In this document: positions 18,261 through 25,241 of the stretch, one piece after another
How positions within the stretch are numbered: the first letter of the stretch is position 1
How the letters are laid out: each line of letters starts with the position of its first letter
Assembly (NCBI GenBank): GCA_900696665.1
Contig: CAADGY010000217.1
Span: 62,001-126,000 of the forward strand
Direction of reading: 5' to 3'
Source: an uncultured Acidobacteriota bacterium
GTDB lineage: Bacteria; Acidobacteriota; Terriglobia; Bryobacterales; Bryobacteraceae
Length of the DNA: 64,000 bases
Notes under the pieces: generated by a model
Databases searched by the model: none
The model's input: only the letters and a program-made list of their open reading frames with translations
What the model was told of the DNA's origin: nothing
Program-made: the position numbers and the translations under genes

Positions 18261-18662
18261 GAAGGGATTTTTCGATACGTCGGTGCTGGTGCCGGTGTTC
18301 TATGGCAATCACGTCCACCACAGGGCGAGTCTCGATCTCTTCATTCAATTCGACAAGTCAACGGGCTGCTGCGAGCGCACAGCCTGGCGGAAGTCTATTC
18401 CACGCTCACGCGAATGCCGGGCAAGCATCGCATCGGCGCAGAGCAGACCATGCTCTTCATTGGCAGCATACGCGAGCGACTCTCGATCATCGCGCTCACC
18501 GGTGACGAATATGCCGATGCGTTGCAGGCCGCCTCTGTCCGCAGCATCGTGGGCGGCGGAATTTATGACGCCTTGCTCGCGCACCGCGCCATCAAAGCCC
18601 AGGCGGAAATGATCTACACCTGGAACACGCGCCATTATTCTGTGTGTGTGCTCCAGAAGTGA
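18259..18662 (+). pseudogene. Frameshifted PIN-domain (VapC-like) toxin
   Basis: From the ATG at 18259 the frame gives MKGFFDTSVLVPVFYGNHVH with the first PIN aspartate. It loses homology after FIQFDKS near 18358. The continuation NGLLRAHSLAEVYSTLTRMP ... ALTGDEYADAL ... GGGIYDALLAHRAI is in another frame and runs to 18662. Together they form one PIN domain with the expected acidic residues, so a single indel near 18358-18366 splits the gene. A sequencing error is the alternative explanation. The upstream antitoxin is also broken, which favours true decay. Confidence 0.65.
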
Positions 18663-18681
18663 CGCGGCGACTGAGGACACC

Positions 18682-20685
18682 TTACCGGATCAGCGCCAGT
18701 TCTTTGCGAGCTTCCAGCACAAGATCGCGATATTCCGGCCGGTTGTCTGCCGACGCCAGGAATGCTTCGTAGGCATGGCGAGCCTTATCCCCTTCGCCTG
18801 CCATCCGGTATAGCCGGCCCAGATTGAGTTGATACGCCGCATCCAGCCGGGCGGCCTTTTCGAAGTGCTCGCGCGCTTTGGCGATCTCCCCCTTCTGAAA
18901 CGCCACCATACCCAGTTCGTTGTAAGCGGGAGCGAATTCCTCGCCCGAAGCGATAATTGCGTTCAATACTCTTTCCGCATCGGCAACGCGGCCAACTCCC
19001 CGGTACGCCGCGGCCAGATTTTGCAGGCTTTCGTAATCATGCGGGTTCAACTGTGCCGCCTGCTCAAAGTTCGCAATCGCTTTCTCCTTGCCCTGCTGCT
19101 GCAAATAGAGCGCGCCGAGCCGGGAGTACAGGGAAGCGTTGCGGATTCCTTTGGCGATGCCGTCCTCGTACAGGTGGATCTCCTCGCTCCGGCGCCCGGC
19201 CCGGCGGTAGACATCACCCAGGTGCGTATAGAGCGCCGGGTTGGCGGGATCCAACCGAACGGCCTGCCGTAACAGCGCCACGCTCTTCGATGGCGGGATC
19301 TTCGAGTCCGCATATACCGCGAAGTGCAGCAGCCTCAAAACTTCGATCCGGTCCTTCGGATCGACTCCTTTGCCGGTCAGAGTGAACTCCCGCTGCGAGG
19401 AGCCGCCCAGGTATCCGAGCGACCTCAACTGCTCGAGGGTGTGCCGGTCCGAAGCTCCACTTTCGACCTTCTCCACCTCCGGGCTCAACGTTTTGAGCTG
19501 TGCTTCCAGCTCCCTCGCCTTCTCCGCGTGAGCCGCAATCACATTCGTGTTCTCGCCGGGGTCGTGCACGAGATCGTACAGCTCGGGCCGCGGCGCGCGG
19601 ATGTATTTCCATTGGTTCGTTCTGATTCCGCGCAACTCTGTCCAGCCCATGTTGATCTTCGGAAAAAGGGTCTCCACGTATGTATACGCCGCCGGCTCTT
19701 TTTCGCTGTTGAAAGCAGGCACAAGGCTGGCGCCCTGCATTTCCGCGGGCGCCTTGCCGCCCATCAGCTCGATCACTGTCGGCAGCAGGTCGATGGTCCG
19801 CGCCTGTTGTTTGATTCGCACACCCGGCGGAACTCCCGGTCCCGCCAGCAGGAATGGAATCCGCAGTGTGGTGTCGTACAGAAAAACGCCATGCGCATAC
19901 TCGCCGTGCTCGGAAAAACTCTCGCCGTGATCGGAAAGCACCGCGATCAGAGTGTCGCCCGAAGACTTGCTTTCGATGCGGTCGAACAACCGCCCCAGTT
20001 CCCTGTCGGCGTAGGCCACCTCGCCGTCATAAGGCCTTGTGCGGTATTTTTCCCGGAAGGGAGACGGCGGATCATAAGGCAGATGCGGATCGAACACGTG
20101 CACCCAGAGAAGATACGGTTTTCCCGACTGCGCATCGAGCCATTCAATCGCACGCCGGACGACCTCTTCCGCGCGGCGCTCCGGCGCTTCCGATGCTGTG
20201 CCGCTTGCGTCCATCTCGTCGTCGTAGACCGCGAAGCCCTGGTTGAATCCGAATCGCTGTTTCAGCACGGATGCGCCCACGAATGCGGCCGTGTCCCAGC
20301 CGTGCGCTTGTAACACCTCCGCCAGCGTCGTGTGCTGCGACGGCAGGATGAAGCCGCCGGTATCCCGCACTTTGTGCACCGCCGGATACAAACCGGTGAA
20401 CATGCTCGCGTGCGACGGCGCCGTCAGCGGAGCCTGGGCAATGGCGTTTTCGAATAGGACTCCCCGCTGCGCCAGTTTATCCAGATGCGGCGTTTCGACA
20501 TTCGCGCCGTAGCAGCCGAGCCGGTCCGCGCGGAGCGTGTCAATGGTCACCAGAACCAGGTTCATCCGGCGAAGCGGCGCCGCCTCTTCCGTCCGCTTCT
20601 GGTTTGCAGACCGGCAGGAAGCCAGCACCAGCAGAGCCGTGGCGCATACGCCCCCATAGACCAGCAACCGAATCGCGAGCACCAT
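18682..20685 (-). CDS. Sulfatase-like hydrolase with C-terminal TPRs, lipoprotein
   Basis: The ATG at 20685 gives a lipoprotein signal (LLVYGGVCATALLVLASCRS). Residues 40-420 are an alkaline-phosphatase-superfamily sulfatase fold: LVLVTIDTLRADRLGCYGA with metal aspartates, PLTAPSHASMFTG at the active-site position, and VLSDHGESFSEHGEYAHG. The sulfatase cysteine or serine that becomes formylglycine is replaced by threonine (T-A-P-S-H), so it is probably a phosphodiesterase or phosphotransferase rather than a sulfatase. The C-terminal 230 residues are TPR repeats (ALYTHLGDVYRRAGRRSEEI and others). A GTG start at 20712 is also possible. The substrate is unknown. Confidence 0.85.
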   Translation of the reverse strand: MVLAIRLLVYGGVCATALLVLASCRSANQKRTEEAAPLRRMNLVLVTIDTLRADRLGCYGANVETPHLDKLAQRGVLFENAIAQAPLTAPSHASMFTGLYPAVHKVRDTGGFILPSQHTTLAEVLQAHGWDTAAFVGASVLKQRFGFNQGFAVYDDEMDASGTASEAPERRAEEVVRRAIEWLDAQSGKPYLLWVHVFDPHLPYDPPSPFREKYRTRPYDGEVAYADRELGRLFDRIESKSSGDTLIAVLSDHGESFSEHGEYAHGVFLYDTTLRIPFLLAGPGVPPGVRIKQQARTIDLLPTVIELMGGKAPAEMQGASLVPAFNSEKEPAAYTYVETLFPKINMGWTELRGIRTNQWKYIRAPRPELYDLVHDPGENTNVIAAHAEKARELEAQLKTLSPEVEKVESGASDRHTLEQLRSLGYLGGSSQREFTLTGKGVDPKDRIEVLRLLHFAVYADSKIPPSKSVALLRQAVRLDPANPALYTHLGDVYRRAGRRSEEIHLYEDGIAKGIRNASLYSRLGALYLQQQGKEKAIANFEQAAQLNPHDYESLQNLAAAYRGVGRVADAERVLNAIIASGEEFAPAYNELGMVAFQKGEIAKAREHFEKAARLDAAYQLNLGRLYRMAGEGDKARHAYEAFLASADNRPEYRDLVLEARKELALIR

Positions 20686-20755
20686 TCTCCTGCTCACGAG
20701 ACCACGGTACACTACCGTCCAACCAGGCCGCAGCCGCCGAAGTCCGCGAGCGGAA

Positions 20756-21400
20756 TCAAGGCAATCGAAATCCTACGCTTCCCGCGACGACAGGGTTGTA
20801 ATTCCACCGGTTCCAGTAAGTAAACGAGGAAACAAATCCGGTGGCCGGGGTCCGGTAGAGGTAGTTACGCAGTTCTTCACGCAGGAACCAGCGGCGGGCA
20901 ACTCTTATGTCGGCGCCTGCCCCCGGTGTGAGCACTACGGTGAGATTTGAGTCGCTTTGCGAGGCTGTTTGCTGGCCACTCTGAAAGTCGGTGCCCGTGC
21001 GGCGAATTGTCCCGAGGCCGGCCCCGAACGATAGCCAGGGGGAAAGACGCCGCCCGGGGCCAAATCGGACCCGAAAGCCGGGCGTGAGGGCGGCGGTCAG
21101 CCGCTCAGTGTAGATGCTGGCATAGAATCCGCTGGCAAAGACATCCGAACTGCGGGATCCATGGAGCGCGACCGGAACGTCAATCCCAATCGAAACACTC
21201 TTGTGGTGCAGAAACTCGAGTCCGGCGTTCAACAGGAGAGTTCCGCCGGTTTCCGGTTTCGCATCCCGTCCGGCCGGGTCCGTGCGGGCATTGCCCGAGG
21301 CGGGACCCGCACCTCCGCCGATTGCGACGGACAGATGCTGGCAAATGGCGCTTGGCGCCAGGCAAAGAAAGATGATTATGCGACAGGCATTCAGGCTCAT
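20756..21400 (-). CDS. Predicted outer-membrane beta-barrel protein
   Basis: This 214-residue protein opens with a signal peptide (CRIIIFLCLAPSAICQ). The rest alternates short glycine-rich amphipathic strands ending in aromatics (SVSIGIDVPVALHG, LTAALTPGFRVRFGPG, RRWFLREELRNYLY). It ends in FRLP shortly after a strand-like YNPVVAGSVGF, in the style of an OmpA/OmpW-like eight-stranded barrel. No family can be named with confidence. It lies upstream of the sulfatase-like gene on the same strand, separated by 43 bp or more. Confidence 0.6.
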   Translation of the reverse strand: MSLNACRIIIFLCLAPSAICQHLSVAIGGGAGPASGNARTDPAGRDAKPETGGTLLLNAGLEFLHHKSVSIGIDVPVALHGSRSSDVFASGFYASIYTERLTAALTPGFRVRFGPGRRLSPWLSFGAGLGTIRRTGTDFQSGQQTASQSDSNLTVVLTPGAGADIRVARRWFLREELRNYLYRTPATGFVSSFTYWNRWNYNPVVAGSVGFRLP

Positions 21401-21611
21401 ATTGGCTTAGAAAGCAAAGACCGGTGAGCCACCGCTTTCAACTACACGAGCCTGGATCGGAAACCAGCTCCGCACGTTGCAGCGCCAATGCCAGGTGAAC
21501 GCCCCTGCTAGCGATTCTCTCCCGGCAAGTCCAACGATTCCGGATCAGGCTCCTGTCGAGGTTCCATCGCGGAAGCACCAGAAATCCCTCGTTTGCGTTA
21601 GCCACGGCCTG

Positions 21612-21668
21612 TCTCTCCTTTACTTATCTCTATCAGGCTGTTGCGCCGATGGATCTCTTCTTCGCGCG
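21612..21668. repeat. Imperfect direct copy of the asnB 3' end
   Basis: The plus-strand sequence here (containing CTCTATCAGGCTGTTGCGC and CTTCTTCGCGC) matches 22381-22440, the last codons of asnB and the bases after its stop, with one indel and a few substitutions. It lies on the far side of vapBC, so the module is bracketed by the two copies. The rest of the 325-bp gap 21401-21724 holds nothing recognisable. Confidence 0.7.
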
Positions 21669-21724
21669 TGAGCAATGACTGTGCGATTGATAAAAGACCA
21701 GCAAACACCGATCCGGCTAGATGT

Positions 21725-22114
21725 TCATAATGCTGAGACGATATCCGTCTTTTTGAAATCGTTCCCTTTGAACAGTAGTGGTTCACCAGTATGTTTGGCG
21801 AGAGCATATGCGAAGCAATCCCCAAAATTCAACGCGGCCGGGTGGCGCCCCTTGCCGAAATCGTGGAATGCCTGGCGCGCAATATGCGCCTGCTCAACAG
21901 TCACAGGTTCTATCCCGATGCCGGCACGGCGAAAAAGCGCATCGCACTGCTGCCGGACTTCGGGAGGAAATTGACTCTCAAGCACGATTGAGACCTCGAT
22001 GAAGTTGCCTGCCGAAATACGGCAGTGCGAAGCGGAACTGATGGCTTGAATATAAAGTTCAGCATCCGGCTCGCTAGCAAGGATGGCAATAAGCGGGGAG
22101 GAATCCAGGATCAT
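21725..22114 (-). CDS. vapC: VapC-type PIN-domain toxin
   Basis: The protein has 129 residues. The start overlaps the antitoxin stop (ATGA-type), so the two are coupled. PIN acidic residues are visible: D4 in MILDSSPLIAIL, E40 in SAGNFIEVSIVLES, and the C-terminal cluster LNFGDCFAYALAKHTGEPLLFKGNDF with D98 and D117. This is a ribonuclease toxin neutralised by the VapB encoded just upstream. All acidic positions are present and there is no frameshift, so it should be active, unlike the broken copy at 18.3 kb. Confidence 0.9.
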   Translation of the reverse strand: MILDSSPLIAILASEPDAELYIQAISSASHCRISAGNFIEVSIVLESQFPPEVRQQCDALFRRAGIGIEPVTVEQAHIARQAFHDFGKGRHPAALNFGDCFAYALAKHTGEPLLFKGNDFKKTDIVSAL

Positions 22115-22359
22115 TTTGGGAGACCGTGTTCGTCGTAGAGAAGTTCGGCATGGTCCAAATAGGGCCGCTTGATATGGATCGAAGCACGCTGTGCGATGGC
22201 GCGGATGTCGGCCGCGAGTGCTTCAGGGTCACCTTTACGGATACGCTCATAGCGTTCCCGGAGAGCTTCCGTGACGACACGCGTAAGTGTTTCCCCGGTC
22301 ACCTGTCGAATCGCCTGGGCCAGCTTGTGGGCTTCAGGGTCTTTAATATTAAGGGTCAT
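22111..22359 (-). CDS. vapB: VapB-type antitoxin
   Basis: This 82-residue protein (MTLNIKDPEAHKLAQAIRQV ... TGETLTRVVTEALRERYERI) matches the Rv0623-like VapB family, with an N-terminal DNA-binding arm and a C-terminal toxin-binding tail (YLDHAELLYDEHGLPK). It is translationally coupled to vapC. It should bind VapC and repress its own promoter. The gene sits 47 bp downstream of the asnB stop and reads in the same direction. Confidence 0.9.
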   Translation of the reverse strand: MTLNIKDPEAHKLAQAIRQVTGETLTRVVTEALRERYERIRKGDPEALAADIRAIAQRASIHIKRPYLDHAELLYDEHGLPK

Positions 22360-22380
22360 TTTTCTACCCTTCCTTGCTTT

Positions 22381-22440
22381 TGTCTACCTTTCTTTACTAT
22401 ACTCTATCAGGCTGTTGCGCGGATAGATTCTTCTTCGCGC
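22381..22440. repeat. Original copy of the repeat at the asnB 3' end
   Basis: It spans the last ten or so codons of asnB and its stop (22407-22409), then about 25 bp beyond. It pairs with the copy at 21612-21668. The two lie about 770 bp apart with vapBC between them. Confidence 0.7.
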
Positions 22441-24281
22441 ATCCAGACTTCGAGCATGAGCAAGATATACAGTGTCGTAGCGTTGTCTCGGCGGCCGGAC
22501 ACGTGCTCCGTGACGAGATAATCGAGAAACTTTTCCGATACGAAGCCGCGCTGGCGGAAACGTGGCGTCAGCAGGTGGTCGCAGAGAAATTCGCGCAGCG
22601 GGCCGCGGAACCAGGCCGGCAGAGGAATGCTGAAGCCTTTCTTGGGGAGCGACAGCAATTCGGCGGGCAGGCGGCCGCCGAGAGCGTCAACAAGGATGCG
22701 CTTGCCGCGCCCGTTCTGCATCTTCCAATGAGGCGGCAGCGAGAAGGCGAATTCCACCAGTCGATGGTCGAGCAGAGGGCAACGCACCTCGAGCGAGTTG
22801 GCCATGGACATGCGGTCCACCTTCACCAGCATGTCGCCCGTAAGGTTGGCCGTTGCCTCGAAATAGAAAGCCTGCGACAGGGCGTCGGTCCCGTCGGGCA
22901 GCAGGTTGTCCGTCCACTGGCGAAACAGGAATGCGCCATCGGCGGGCAGCAGCCATTTCTTCTGTAGAAGCTGTTCGAGCAGGAACCGGGGCATCGTGTT
23001 CCAGTCGAAATAGCGCTCCAGCGCCGTGGGCCGGCTGATCATGCGCAGGAAATTCTTCCCGTAAGCCTGGTAAGGCAGCCGGTCCGCCAGGACGGAAATC
23101 AGCTTGCGCGCGGGTTGGGGAATGCGGTCATAGCGGCGGAACTCTTCGAGTTTCTGGAAACTGATGTAACCGGCGAACGCTTCGTCGCCCCCGTCGCCGC
23201 TAAGCGCCACCTTTACCTGCTGTACGGCGAATTCGGAGACCAGAAACGAGGGAATGGCGGAGGAGTCGCCGAACGGTTCATCGAAGTGCCGCGCCAAGCG
23301 GGGAATCAGGCTGACGGCATCGGGCCGGAGAAGGATGGAATGATGCTCGGTATGGTAATGGCGCGCCACGGCCTCGGCATAGGGCAACTCGTTGTGGCTG
23401 GCCTCTTCGAAGCCGATGGAAAAGGTGCGCACGGGCCGGTCCGACTGTTTCGCCATGGATGCGACGACCGAAGACGAATCCAGCCCCCCGCTGAGGAAGG
23501 CGCCCAGGGGCACGTCCGACATCAGGCGAGCTTTTACGGAGTCGTCGAAAAGCTCCCGGACGCGTTCACAGGCATCTTCATAACTGAGGCCGGGAGGCTC
23601 CGCGACCGCGGGCGCCGGCAGCTTCCAATATCGTCCGGTGCGTACGGTGCCCGCCTGATCGTAGACCAGCCAGCCGCCCGGCGTCAGTTTCTTCACCGCC
23701 CGCCAGGGGGTTAACGGCTCGGGAATATAGCGCAGGTAAAAGTAGAACTTGAGCGCCTGCTCGTCCAGTTCCGCCGGCACGCCAGCCACGCGCAGGCACT
23801 TCAACTCGCTGGCGAAATAGAGGCCGTGCGGCAAAACGGCATAGTAAAGCGGCTTTTTGCCAAAACGGTCCCGTGCCAGCACAAGGCGCCGCTCCGCCGC
23901 GTCCCAGAGGGCGAAAGCGAACATTCCGCGCAGCCGGTTGAGTCCCTCGAGGCCTTCCGCTTCATATAGATGAACAAGCACCTCGGTATCGGATTGCGTC
24001 GAGAATCGATGGCCCCGGAGAACTAGCTCTTCACGCAACTCCCGGTAGTTATACAGTTCGCCGTTGAGGACCACCCGGACTGAGCCGGTTTCATTCGAGA
24101 TGGGCTGATGGCCGGTGGCGAGATCGATGATGCTGAGCCGGCGCATGCCGATGGCGCACCCGCCATCGATGTGAAAACCCTCGTCATCGGGTCCGCGATG
24201 GCGAATCTCGTTGCACATCGCTTTTACGAGCGCCAGCCCGGCTGGTTGCTCCAATGAAAAATAGCCCGCTATCCCACACAT
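22407..24281 (-). CDS. asnB: Asparagine synthetase-type amidotransferase (glutamine-hydrolysing)
   Basis: This is a 624-residue class II amidotransferase. The glutaminase domain starts with the nucleophile cysteine at position 2 (MCGIAGYFSL) and has RRLSIIDLATGHQP and VVLNGELYNYRELR. The synthetase domain has the PP-loop SGGLDSSSVVA and SGDGGDEAFAGY. The length and pattern match both AsnB and the exosortase-A-associated amidotransferases that modify exopolysaccharide sugars. With PEP-CTERM genes on both sides, the second reading is attractive but not proven. The last codons are duplicated beyond the downstream vapBC. Confidence 0.9.
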   Translation of the reverse strand: MCGIAGYFSLEQPAGLALVKAMCNEIRHRGPDDEGFHIDGGCAIGMRRLSIIDLATGHQPISNETGSVRVVLNGELYNYRELREELVLRGHRFSTQSDTEVLVHLYEAEGLEGLNRLRGMFAFALWDAAERRLVLARDRFGKKPLYYAVLPHGLYFASELKCLRVAGVPAELDEQALKFYFYLRYIPEPLTPWRAVKKLTPGGWLVYDQAGTVRTGRYWKLPAPAVAEPPGLSYEDACERVRELFDDSVKARLMSDVPLGAFLSGGLDSSSVVASMAKQSDRPVRTFSIGFEEASHNELPYAEAVARHYHTEHHSILLRPDAVSLIPRLARHFDEPFGDSSAIPSFLVSEFAVQQVKVALSGDGGDEAFAGYISFQKLEEFRRYDRIPQPARKLISVLADRLPYQAYGKNFLRMISRPTALERYFDWNTMPRFLLEQLLQKKWLLPADGAFLFRQWTDNLLPDGTDALSQAFYFEATANLTGDMLVKVDRMSMANSLEVRCPLLDHRLVEFAFSLPPHWKMQNGRGKRILVDALGGRLPAELLSLPKKGFSIPLPAWFRGPLREFLCDHLLTPRFRQRGFVSEKFLDYLVTEHVSGRRDNATTLYILLMLEVWMREEESIRATA

Positions 24282-24470
24282 TCAGAATCAGATACCTGTT
24301 GCCCACTGTAACATGGGGGTACGGACACCCGAGGGCCGGTCCGACCGCCCGGCGATCGTTGAAGATTCGATAAACTCCCTTGTTTTACTTGCAACTACCC
24401 AGGTTTATGTTTTACATTCATCTAAGAGATCTTGGGAGGTAAAAATGAGGTCTCGCTTCGGAGGAATCTT

Positions 24471-25193
24471 GTGAAGCAACTTAGATGGGCAGTAGTTGCT
24501 CTAGTTGTGTTCGCTTTGTGTTCGGGTCAGCTTGCAGCGGCAACCATCACGGTTTCGTCGGTTACGGGATCGTGGATGAATCCCAACCCTGCCGGCGTCA
24601 CAATTTCTAACGGCGCCGATGTGAGCACGGTGTCCTGGGGAATTCCGATCCGGGCAGGCGGTTCACAGAGCAGCTATGTTTTTGACAGCGATGTGCCGCC
24701 ACCGCTTTCCGTGGAAGTACCCCCCACAGTGACACCGTGGCTCGATTTGGGAAATTTCACACATAACAACTTTCCGATCCGTCCGCCATCGCTGAATTCC
24801 ATTGAACTGAGTCTCGTATTGAGCATGATGGTGGACGGCACACCGATAAGCCAGTCGTTCCTTTATACGTTGACCCACAACGAGACAAATAACGTGCGGC
24901 CGTGCGCATATCCTGGAACGACGATTTGCCCCGATCAGGTGAGTATCAGCGCGCCATCGGGCGGGACGTTCGTTGCCGGCGGCGTGCGGTATACGCTGGA
25001 ACTGCGGTTCTCGCGTGACGGCGGCGCCACGGTTCTCGATCAGTTCATCACGGAAGAAAACCGTGCCAACACGGCGGACCTGTTTGGCAGGTTCACATCC
25101 GAACTGGTGCCGATTCCGGAGCCCACCTCGATGGGACTCATCGGACTAGGACTGGCCGGTCTGCTGTTGGTAAAGCGCAAGTTGACAGCGTAA
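24471..25193 (+). CDS. PEP-CTERM sorting-domain protein
   Basis: The GTG at 24471 is preferred because GGAGGA lies at 24460-24465 and the N-terminus becomes a signal peptide (LRWAVVALVVFALCSGQLAAA). A TTG at 24432 would add 13 unlikely residues. The roughly 240-residue protein ends with a PEP-CTERM signal (IPEPTSMGLIGLGLAGLLLV, then KRKLTA). It contains two cysteines in RPCAYPGTTICPD that could pair. It is likely processed by one of the two exosortases encoded here. No enzymatic feature is visible. Confidence 0.85.
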   Translation: MKQLRWAVVALVVFALCSGQLAAATITVSSVTGSWMNPNPAGVTISNGADVSTVSWGIPIRAGGSQSSYVFDSDVPPPLSVEVPPTVTPWLDLGNFTHNNFPIRPPSLNSIELSLVLSMMVDGTPISQSFLYTLTHNETNNVRPCAYPGTTICPDQVSISAPSGGTFVAGGVRYTLELRFSRDGGATVLDQFITEENRANTADLFGRFTSELVPIPEPTSMGLIGLGLAGLLLVKRKLTA

Positions 25194-25205
25194 GTTTTAA
25201 GATGG

Positions 25206-25221
25206 GGGCGGCCTGCCGCCC
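25206..25221. terminator. Possible hairpin terminator between convergent genes
   Basis: GGGCGGC-CT-GCCGCCC forms a compact GC stem between the PEP-CTERM gene (plus) and the glycosidase (minus). No strong T run follows, so its terminator role is uncertain. Confidence 0.35.
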
Positions 25222-25241
25222 TCGTCCCTCTACCCCGCCTC

